In this document: positions 57,853 to 64,000 of the stretch, in pieces
Layout: each line of letters begins with the position of its first letter
Position numbering within the stretch: the first letter of the stretch is position 1
NCBI GenBank assembly: GCA_003162055.1
Contig: PMNA01000005.1
Coordinates: 1-64,000, forward strand
Length of the DNA stretch: 64,000 bases
Reading direction: 5' to 3'
From: Actinomycetota bacterium
GTDB lineage: Bacteria; Actinomycetota; Thermoleophilia; Gaiellales; Gaiellaceae
Notes under the pieces: generated by a model
Databases searched by the model: none
What the model saw: the letters and a program-made list of their open reading frames with translations, nothing else
What the model was told of the DNA's origin: nothing
Program-made: the position numbers and the translations under genes

Positions 57853-58281
57853 CTAGGCGGCCGCCAGCCCCTGGTCGCCGTACGGTGTCGGGTTGAGCAG
57901 GGCCTGCACGTAGAACTCCGAGGCCTGGTAGCCGCTCGGCAGAGCCTCGGAGATCGCCTCGCGCACGAACCAGGCGACGTCTCGATCGAAATTCCCGAGT
58001 GTGAACACCAGGTCAGCCGGTGCCTTCAGAACGACCCAGACCGGAGCATCGGCGTAGGCGGAAGCGTTGGTGACCTCCAGCCCGAGTTGGCAATAGTTCA
58101 GAACCGTAGCGGCCTCGAAACGGCTTCGCTCGAGCAAGATCGAGACGGCGTCGATCAGCACCGCCCTTCCGTCCAGCTCGGCTCGTTCTGGCGCTGCCTC
58201 TTGCTCCAGCCTCACGCCCAGAGCCGGGCCCGGCTCGCTGTCCAGGAAATAGACCTTACCTTCGTCACTCCACGCGTCCAT
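57853..58281 (-). CDS. Hypothetical acidic protein
   Basis: The 142-residue product has an N-terminal strand region (GKVYFLDSEPGPALGVRLEQ) and a central hydrophobic segment (VLNYCQLGLEVTNASAYADA) with VWVVLKAPADLVFTLGNFDR. It appears soluble and globular. I do not recognise the family. It begins 21 bases after the coiled-coil gene on the same strand and may be its partner. Confidence 0.55.
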   Translation of the reverse strand: MDAWSDEGKVYFLDSEPGPALGVRLEQEAAPERAELDGRAVLIDAVSILLERSRFEAATVLNYCQLGLEVTNASAYADAPVWVVLKAPADLVFTLGNFDRDVAWFVREAISEALPSGYQASEFYVQALLNPTPYGDQGLAAA

Positions 58282-58302
58282 CGTTCTCCCCCCACTGCGT
58301 TT

Positions 58303-59724
58303 TTATTTGATGGCCCGCAGCTTTCCGATCGCCGACTGCTTCGACGCCTTCTTCTCACTCGTCTGGCCTGTCTGGCCTAGTTGCTTCGCCCACCAGTCGC
58401 CCTCGCGATCACCCAGATCGCTCTGAAGCTGACCAACCCAGCCCTGCAGGTCCTGCTCTTTCTGGGTCAGCCGCTTTTCGGCCTCTTCCGCCAGGTGCTC
58501 GCGCCGCTCGAGGCGTTGCTCGTGCAGCTCAGACTCCGCTTCGATCGAGGCTGCTCGGCGCTCTCTCGCGTCGGCTTCGGCTTCGCGCTGTTCGAGATCG
58601 GCGACCCTTTCCGCGTAGCTGGCTTCGATCTGCTCGACTCGGCGCTCCTTGCGCTCGATCCGGCGCAGCCGCTCCTCGATCACCTTGTTGGTTCCTTCGA
58701 CGTCGTGCTCGCGCTCATCGAGGTCGTGCTCGCGGCGTTTGAGCGCAGCTTCCAGCCTGGTCGCCGCGTCGGCGCGCTGTTCGGCGTCGGCCAGTTTGCG
58801 GCGGGTTCGATCGGACTGTTTGGCGATCTCGGCTTCGCGCTCGTCAACGGCGCTCTCGCGCTCCTTCAGCGTGTCCAACGCCGCGGTCAGCTCGGACAGT
58901 CTCTCGAGATCGCCGCCGGTCGCCTTCTCGATTCGCTTGATGTCGTTCTGGACGGTCGCCCGTGACTCGTCGAGCTCCTCGCTGCGTGTGTCGAGCGCGA
59001 TCTCCAGGTCGCGCAGGCTGTCGTTCTTCTCGGCGATCTGGTCGATCGCCAGCGTCAGCGCACGCTCCTGAGCCGCCAGCTCGATGCTGTGAGTATCCAG
59101 TGCCTGCTCGCGTGCGTTAAGTCGAGTGGCTTCCTTCTCCAATGCTAGTTCGCGCTTCTCGAGCTCCTGCTTCTGGGCGGCCAGGCCCTTGTCGCCGGCG
59201 GCGATATCGGCTTCGCGCACGCGCAGCTCGCGCTCGAGCCGCTTGCGATCGTTGTCGGCCTCCTTGAGCTGCGTCACTTTCGTCTCGATCTGCTTCTCGA
59301 GCTCGTCGGAGCGCACCTTGGCTTGCGTCAGCTCGGCCTCGAGGTTGCCCAGCGTCGCCCGTTCCTCGGCCATCTGCTCACGCTCCTGGGCGAGCTCGCG
59401 CTCGCGTTCCTCCAGAGCAAGCTCGATAGCTCGTAAGTCGTTGCTGCTCGCGGCGGCGTCTTGGCCGGGGCTCGGCTCGAGCTTGGCCAGCGCGGTTTGC
59501 AGCGCCTGCTCGCGCGCGAAGGACGCCTCGAGCTCTGCGCGTAACTGCTCGACCACGGCCGAATCGACGTTCTGCCCCTCGAGCTGGGCGAGCGTCTCGG
59601 AGAGCGCGCCGGGTAGCCCGGCGCCGGGCGCCTCGTCGGCCGGCCGCCGAGCTGCGAGCTGCGCCCGCAATCCGGTGCCGAAACCCTTTTCGGCTGTTAC
59701 TTCAGTAGCTTTTCCAGCTGACAT
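58303..59724 (-). CDS. Long coiled-coil protein
   Basis: The 473-residue product is almost entirely heptad coiled coil between about 40 and 440, rich in Glu, Arg, Ala and Leu (LALEERERELAQEREQMAEE, VTQLKEADNDRKRLERELRV). There is no signal peptide or membrane segment. Such proteins act as scaffolds for cell shape, polarity or chromosome structures, but there is no identifying head domain. The ATG at 59724 was used; GTG at 59739 is an alternative. It probably forms an operon with the downstream gene at 57853. Confidence 0.72.
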   Translation of the reverse strand: MSAGKATEVTAEKGFGTGLRAQLAARRPADEAPGAGLPGALSETLAQLEGQNVDSAVVEQLRAELEASFAREQALQTALAKLEPSPGQDAAASSNDLRAIELALEERERELAQEREQMAEERATLGNLEAELTQAKVRSDELEKQIETKVTQLKEADNDRKRLERELRVREADIAAGDKGLAAQKQELEKRELALEKEATRLNAREQALDTHSIELAAQERALTLAIDQIAEKNDSLRDLEIALDTRSEELDESRATVQNDIKRIEKATGGDLERLSELTAALDTLKERESAVDEREAEIAKQSDRTRRKLADAEQRADAATRLEAALKRREHDLDEREHDVEGTNKVIEERLRRIERKERRVEQIEASYAERVADLEQREAEADARERRAASIEAESELHEQRLERREHLAEEAEKRLTQKEQDLQGWVGQLQSDLGDREGDWWAKQLGQTGQTSEKKASKQSAIGKLRAIK

Positions 59725-59876
59725 TGCACGGCTCCCCAAGCCCTCGCATTAAGCATCGTCCAGACGACCGGTAGGGCACATCCCCCGTAAGAGGAGAAAT
59801 GCGCCTTTCGTGGGTCGGAGAGCGGTATCCAAGGCCTATTTGAGGTCCCAAACGGCCCCTAGGACGGCGTCGGTTA

Positions 59877-60578
59877 TTAGGCCAGCGGTAAACGCAGCGC
59901 GAAGACGGTTCCCGCCGCCGCCGGGCGCAACTCGAGCGCGCCGCCGTGGCGGCGTGCGATCGCCTGTGCAGCGGCAAGTCCGATGCCGCTTCCGTGCTGG
60001 CCAAGCCTCGTCGTCTCGAACAGCTCGAAGACTTGCTCGGCCTGCTCGGGCGGTATTCCGGCGCCCTCGTCGCTGACCAATGCAACGGCCTCGTTGCCTT
60101 CCCGCACCAGCTCGAGCCTGACCGTGCCGCCGCTGGTCGATGCCAGGAAGCCGTTTGTGAGCATGTGCAGAAGGGCTTGGATCAGCTGCCCCTCGTTACC
60201 GCGCAGCATCAGATCCTCGTCGCAGTACTTGTCTTCGAAGTCGATGTCGCGCTGCAGGCGCAGGCGCCGCGTCAAGGCCGCCGCCGCTTGGCCCACCTCG
60301 ACCAGCGAGAGCTGCTCTTCACCCTCGAGCGGCGCGCGAGTAAAGCCGGCGAGCTGCGAGACGGCGTCGCGGATCTCGCCGCCGGCATCGCGCACCGTTT
60401 CCATCCGCTCGCGCTCCTTGCTGCCCTCGGGCAGCATCGCGAGCTCGAGGTCGGCCGTTCCCAGCAGGACGAGCAGTGAGTTGTTCAGTTCGTGGATGAG
60501 GGCCGGTGTCAGCCGGCCGATGGCGACCATTCGACCGCCTCTGATTAGTTGCTCTTCGGGAGGCTGCATCGCGTCCAT
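59877..60578 (-). CDS. Histidine kinase (HisKA-HATPase core)
   Basis: The 233-residue product lacks a sensor domain. An H-box-like segment LTPALIHELNNSLLVLLG carries the likely phospho-acceptor His29, followed by a HATPase domain with VSDEGAGIPPEQAEQVFELF (G1) and GSGIGLAAAQAIARRHGG (G2). It could be fed by another sensor or act as a phosphotransfer kinase. The start could be ATG 60578 or upstream codons to 60608. It is divergent from the LuxR-type regulator gene, its likely partner. Confidence 0.85.
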   Translation of the reverse strand: MDAMQPPEEQLIRGGRMVAIGRLTPALIHELNNSLLVLLGTADLELAMLPEGSKERERMETVRDAGGEIRDAVSQLAGFTRAPLEGEEQLSLVEVGQAAAALTRRLRLQRDIDFEDKYCDEDLMLRGNEGQLIQALLHMLTNGFLASTSGGTVRLELVREGNEAVALVSDEGAGIPPEQAEQVFELFETTRLGQHGSGIGLAAAQAIARRHGGALELRPAAAGTVFALRLPLA

Positions 60579-60722
60579 CGCTTGCCTTTCGGGGTCATTC
60601 CGGGGCACACTACGTCAAGTGCCCGGACTATTGTGGAATCTGTAGTAAACGTTTTCGGTTAAAACGACGATGAATAGAGCGGGAACGATATGTCCGCTCT
60701 ACACGCAGTAGCATCAGAACCA

Positions 60723-61343
60723 ATGGCGATCACTTGTCTAGTGGCAGATGACCACCCGGCCGTCGTGCAGGCGGTGTCCGAGGTGCTGATCGCGGGCGGG
60801 GTCGACGTCATCGCGCAGTCGCGCGACGGCGAGGAGGCGTTGGCTGCGATTCAGGAGAAGCAGCCGCGCGTTGCCCTGCTCGACCTGCGCATGCCGCGCC
60901 TGAGCGGAATCGAGGTCGCGCGTCGCTGTGCTCGTAGCACTCCCGAGACTTACGTGATCCTGTACACGGCCTACAGCGAGCAGGCGCTTTTGACCGAGGC
61001 GCTCGACGCGGGGGCTCGCGGCTTTGTCTCCAAAGAGGCGCCGCTGGCCGAGATCGTGCGGGCGGTTCAGTTGGTCGCCGACGGGCGAACCTACGTCGAT
61101 CCGGTACTCGCCGGCGTCATCTCCAGCCCGGCCGCCACGGCGAAGATCACCCAACTCACCCAGCGCGAGCGCGATGTTCTGCGCATGCTCTCCGACGGTC
61201 ATTCCAACGAAGAGATCGGCAAAGCCCTCTTCATCTCGCCCGAGACCGTGCGCACCCACGTGCGCAAGGCAATGGCCAAGCTGGACGCCGACACGCGTAC
61301 CGAAGCCGTCGCCACGGCAATACGCCAGTCGTTGATCGCCTAG
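60723..61343 (+). CDS. NarL/LuxR-type response regulator
   Basis: The 206-residue product has a receiver domain with ADDH near the N-terminus, phospho-acceptor Asp54 (ALLDLRMPRL), a Thr/Lys switch (ILYTAYSEQ, GFVSKEAPL), and a C-terminal LuxR HTH (LTQRERDVLRMLSDGHSNEE, then GKALFISPETVRTHVRKAMA). All key residues are present. The ATG at 60723 begins at the first receiver strand; ATG 60690 would add 11 residues. The histidine kinase gene is transcribed divergently 144 bases away. Confidence 0.9.
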   Translation: MAITCLVADDHPAVVQAVSEVLIAGGVDVIAQSRDGEEALAAIQEKQPRVALLDLRMPRLSGIEVARRCARSTPETYVILYTAYSEQALLTEALDAGARGFVSKEAPLAEIVRAVQLVADGRTYVDPVLAGVISSPAATAKITQLTQRERDVLRMLSDGHSNEEIGKALFISPETVRTHVRKAMAKLDADTRTEAVATAIRQSLIA

Positions 61344-62032
61344 TAGCCGGGAAAAGTCTGGCGATCCTCATCGCTTTGATTGCGCACGGGCCACCTCTGC
61401 GACGGCGACAGATCGACGGGCATTTTCGAGATTCGGCTCGATTCCGTTACACATTGGTGCGTAGCGCCTGAATACGCTGAAACCGGGTGGTGGGCTGGGG
61501 TGCCCCGGGCGAGATCCGCAAATTGCGTTAGTCGAAGCTCAAGACGGAAGTCCTTGCAGTTCCTGCCGCCGCGACCGACACGGCGGGCGCGGCTCACGCA
61601 ACGCCATCCCCCGACACCGGACACAACGAACACTGCTCACGACTCTGGTGAGCCGAGCACGCGTCTAGAAGCAGACGAGGCACTCGCGCCGAAGGCGCGC
61701 TGACTCGTACGCAGATTTCCGCCGCGAAAAGTTTTCGCCGGCCCAGCCGGCGGACTTTCCGCGGTAGAAAAACCGCAAGCCCCACCGAGAACGGTCCCCC
61801 AACCTCCCCGGCGAGGCCTTGCGGTCGCCATAGAGCCGGAATACGCCTCGAAAACGAGCAGCCGGCGCGTTACACGCCTTCGGTGGGCCGGCAATTTCAG
61901 CTCTTCGTCGCGTATTCGAACTCTTTTTTCTATCTTCGGCCGGGTATTCGACGGCGCGGGCTCGGGAATCATGCCCGCTCTCCAGTGGCTGCCCTCCCCG
62001 CTTTGAGTCGCCTCGCGCGCCGCAGAAACCAA
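61344..62032. other. Large non-coding stretch with hairpins
   Basis: Nearly 690 bases without a credible gene, unusual for this dense chromosomal part. The centre (61635-61776) is packed with hairpins (listed separately). A CTTTTTTC run lies at 61921-61929 after a GCCGGC/GCCGGC pair (about 61860-61892). Confidence 0.5.
61635..61776. repeat. Hairpin array in intergenic DNA
   Basis: Five adjacent stems: GCTCAC/GTGAGC (61635-61653), CGTCT/AGACG (61662-61677), CGCGCC-gaa-GGCGCG (61685-61699), a nested long stem with CGCCGGC-cca-GCCGGCG (61736-61752) inside imperfect CCGCGAAA/TTCCGCGG arms (about 61722-61763), and GCGGT/ACCGC (61761-61776). This suggests a structured RNA. I tested it by eye against RNase P RNA, tmRNA and SRP RNA hallmarks and found no match. 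Confidence 0.5.
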
Positions 62033-63241
62033 TTACCTGGAATTAGCAGGCGATTTAGCTGTACGAACGGTCTCGAAAAACCCGCTCAAGCGGTCGATCA
62101 GGCGCGGATCGAGCAGAACCTCGTCGCTCGAGACGAGCTGGTCGATTCCGCCGGTAAGGGTCGGTAGAAGCGGTTTAAGTTCTTCATCCACGATCTTCTC
62201 GGCCAGTGCGGCGGCGAAACGCTCGGCGTGGATGGTCAGGAAGTCCCTTGTCCCCCGCTCACTCATCGTCTCGAGCGGCGCCGTCAAGCCGAGGCTGTTG
62301 TGCAGCGCGGCCAGGATCGCGTAGGCATCGACCAGCCTCGACTCTCGCTGCGTCCAGTCGTAGGCCGCCAGGGCGCGCGAGAGCAGGGGCGTCAGGCGTG
62401 AGGCATGGCGGAGTCCGGCCAGACCGCGGGCCAGCCACTGATCCCAGGGCGCGTACTGGCGCTCGAGCAGGAAGGCGAGCCGCGCGATCTCGCGCACCAA
62501 TGCCGCGAGGACTATACGGGAGCCAAGATCGTCGCCGCCGACGCCGGTCCGGGCCACGATCTCCTCGCGCCGGGCGATCCGCTGCCACTGCGCCGCCATC
62601 AAGTAGATCCAGACCTGCTTCGGGTAGTAGCCGAGGCGCTCGCGCAGGTTCGTGAGCTCACCGACCGAATCTGCGAAAACCTCGCCGGCGGTCAGCTCGA
62701 GCAGGCGCTCCTGCGGCGCGAGCAGCCACTGCCTGGCGCTCATCCCGGCCAGTGGGTCGAAGCCGAGCAGCTTGCGGCTGTAGCGACCGACCGAGGCGAT
62801 CTCGACGAGGTGGCCGATCGGCGGGCCGGCGTCCGGCTGCGGATGCCTGTATCCGTTTGCGTCCGCCGCCGTAAAGGAGGTCGGAAAGCCCTGAAACTCG
62901 CTCGGCAGCTCGCTCGCCAGCACCCGATCGAGCAGGCCGGAGCGCTCGGGCAGCTCGCGCTCGGGTAGGAAGAGCTGGAGGCGCGGGCCCCAATCGTGGT
63001 CACGTGAGATTGGCGTGTCGAACCCGAGCACATCGGAGCCGGGGCCGATCAAGGCGGCGGCGTAGGGGATGCCCGGTGTTTTCTCGGCCAGAAGGGGCTT
63101 GATGATCTCGTCGAAAAAGTCGCGCGCCAGTGTGATCCCGGACGAGAACTCTTCTGGGGGAGGCGGCTCCTGACCGGAGGAGGGCTCGGAGTCTGGACCG
63201 GTCACGATCCCTGCGACTGCGCTCTCTTCCGCTGCGCCCAC
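62033..63241 (-). CDS. DUF4037 nucleotidyltransferase-fold protein
   Basis: The 402-residue product resembles DUF4037 proteins: AAALIGPGSDVLGFDTPISR and DHDWGPRLQLFL form the G-S-D-x-x-x-x-D nucleotidyltransferase-like motif, and the rest is a helical domain (WQRIARREEIVARTGVGGDD, VDAYAILAALHNSLGLTAPL). Family function is not established; nucleotidyl or phosphotransfer to small molecules is possible. GTG 63241 was used and overlaps the preceding gene by 40 bases, so a later start is possible. The array-bearing stretch follows its end. Confidence 0.7.
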   Translation of the reverse strand: MGAAEESAVAGIVTGPDSEPSSGQEPPPPEEFSSGITLARDFFDEIIKPLLAEKTPGIPYAAALIGPGSDVLGFDTPISRDHDWGPRLQLFLPERELPERSGLLDRVLASELPSEFQGFPTSFTAADANGYRHPQPDAGPPIGHLVEIASVGRYSRKLLGFDPLAGMSARQWLLAPQERLLELTAGEVFADSVGELTNLRERLGYYPKQVWIYLMAAQWQRIARREEIVARTGVGGDDLGSRIVLAALVREIARLAFLLERQYAPWDQWLARGLAGLRHASRLTPLLSRALAAYDWTQRESRLVDAYAILAALHNSLGLTAPLETMSERGTRDFLTIHAERFAAALAEKIVDEELKPLLPTLTGGIDQLVSSDEVLLDPRLIDRLSGFFETVRTAKSPANSR

Positions 63242-63483
63242 TCCCGAATCTCGAGCCAGTCGCCGCCGCTGAGCGCCACCGCGAGCTCGGGATAGGTGTG
63301 CTCGCTATAGAAGACGTGGTGATCCAGATCGCAGCAGATCTCGATGTTCGGCAGGGTGAGGTCCGGCACTTTCATTAGCACCTCGGCCGCGAGTCTCGCC
63401 TCGGCAGCCGTGTAGTGCTTGAACTGAAGCTCCGGATCGAGCTCCATCAAGGTCGGCCAATCTGGACAAGAGCGTGTGGTCAT
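63202..63483 (-). CDS. Small hypothetical protein upstream of DUF4037 gene
   Basis: The 93-residue product (ATG 63483) is acidic with LQFKHYTAAEARLAAEVLMK, CCDLDHHVFYSEHTY and WLEIREWAQRKRA. The pattern of His/Cys in IEICCDLDHHVF could bind metal. I do not recognise the family. The overlap with the DUF4037 gene indicates an operon and possibly a shared pathway. Confidence 0.6.
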   Translation of the reverse strand: MTTRSCPDWPTLMELDPELQFKHYTAAEARLAAEVLMKVPDLTLPNIEICCDLDHHVFYSEHTYPELAVALSGGDWLEIREWAQRKRAQSQGS

Positions 63484-63652
63484 ACGTGTACTACCTCCGA
63501 GAAGTCCGAATGATCCAGCCCCTCTGCGGCGGCTCGACGCAGTGGTTCTGCACACGCTCGAGTTGAAGGGACTCCATACCCACGACGTTAGCTCAAGCGA
63601 AGGGTCAGCGGGGGAGGAGCGTCAGCGACTCTCGCCTCGCGCGCTCATCCGG

Positions 63653-64000
63653 CTAGGAATTGGCCGCCGCGTCGCGCAGATCCTTCTTCAGCACTTTGCC
63701 CAGCGCGTTCTTCGGCAGTTCCTCCAGGAACACGACGTCGCGCGGCACCTTGTAGCTGGCCAGACTGGGGCGAGCGTGCGCGATCAGCTCTCGTGGCTTG
63801 ACGCTCGTGTCGGGCTCGAGCACGACGAAAGCGCGCACGCTCTCGTCGCCGCTCTCGTCGAGGATGCCCACCACGGCCACCTCCGCCACCGCCGGGTGGG
63901 TGATCAGCGCCGCCTCTACCTCCTGCGGGTAGATGTTCAGGCCCTTGGAGATGATCAGATCCTTCTTGCGGTCGACCAGGGTCAGGTATCCGTCGGAATC
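63653..64000 (-). CDS. Acyl-CoA synthetase / AMP-ligase (3' part, cut by window edge)
   Basis: The frame is open to the right edge, so only the C-terminal about 115 residues are seen. They contain DSDGYLTLVDRKKDLIISKG, then NIYPQEVEAALITHPAVAEV and a final PKNALGKVLKKDLRD. This is the adenylate-forming enzyme hinge (D-R-K-K-D) and the C-terminal catalytic Lys region (G-K-x-L-K). The family activates fatty acids or other carboxylates as acyl-CoA through acyl-AMP. Substrate cannot be set without the N-terminus. Confidence 0.92.
   Translation of the reverse strand, partial: DSDGYLTLVDRKKDLIISKGLNIYPQEVEAALITHPAVAEVAVVGILDESGDESVRAFVVLEPDTSVKPRELIAHARPSLASYKVPRDVVFLEELPKNALGKVLKKDLRDAAANS

Noticed and set aside
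61344-62032. RNase P RNA, tmRNA or SRP RNA in the long intergenic stretch
   Set aside because: I looked for conserved core sequences of these RNAs on both strands and found only a partial, unconvincing resemblance (a GGAAAGTCC string), without the partner regions.
1-64000. CRISPR array
   Set aside because: No set of regularly spaced identical repeats of 24-40 bases with unique spacers was seen; the 12-bp array at 9362-9421 has no spacers and is too short.

Overview
The window is high-GC DNA, most likely from an actinobacterium and plausibly a member of the class Thermoleophilia (Solirubrobacterales-like). That placement is an inference from a collagen-like secreted protein with the RPSPAMVVA leader, secreted Ig-like proteins with W-R-C / DVGSTIR repeats, a Tad pilus locus containing a von Willebrand A-TadB fusion, and strong GC bias with frequent GTG starts. 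No rRNA gene or CRISPR array was seen. The only complete tRNA is tRNA-Lys(TTT) at 35989-36060.

Left of the tRNA the DNA looks accessory and layered by transfer. At 1-7.5 kb a tightly packed, partly overlapping cluster encodes two uracil-DNA-glycosylase-fold proteins, two unknown proteins and a 1076-residue protein fusing an Ig-like domain, a P-loop NTPase and a C-terminal phosphoribosyltransferase-like domain; it is a candidate defence or repair island. At 7.6-11.1 kb are small mobile-element genes (zinc ribbon, excisionase-like) and a two-gene unit of an antitoxin-like HTH protein plus an unknown partner behind five tandem 12-bp repeats. At 11.3-18.7 kb is a complete type I restriction-modification operon, hsdM-hsdS-hsdR, coupled to a YgjP-like metallopeptidase. 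At 19.1-24 kb is a replication/phage-like module (excisionase, 31-residue mini-ORF, RepA-like ATPase, small helical protein, zinc-ribbon protein, terminase-small-like HTH, ParB-methyltransferase).

At 24.4-34.5 kb is a region of secreted proteins and oddities. A module of about 550-600 bp is present twice in the same orientation; each copy holds a putative structured RNA whose two hairpins are maintained by compensatory changes, plus the signal peptide and N-terminal domain of a minus-strand secreted protein whose C-terminal half differs between the copies. The same stretch carries a secreted HNH nuclease, a HEPN-like two-gene unit, an array of six adjacent hairpins, an alpha/beta hydrolase, an orphan proteasome-beta-like Ntn hydrolase and a collagen-like protein. 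A tyrosine integrase (34.7-35.9 kb) lies between the intact tRNA-Lys and a diverged copy of the tRNA 3' end; a second tRNA 3' remnant lies at 33.36 kb. These mark repeated integration.

Right of the tRNA (36-64 kb) the gene content looks chromosomal: a DipZ-type CcdA-thioredoxin protein, a subtilisin with PKD domains, an MFS exporter with its TetR regulator, an ArfB-like release factor, a Tad/Flp pilus locus (TadG-like/vWA, DUF192, M15-like peptidase, Flp pilin, TadE, CpaB, TadZ, TadA, vWA-TadB, TadC), a stand-alone LigD phosphoesterase, a lipoprotein, a methyltransferase, a GH32-like glycosidase, a long coiled-coil protein, a divergent histidine kinase / LuxR-type regulator pair, a DUF4037 protein and the 3' end of an acyl-CoA synthetase at the edge.
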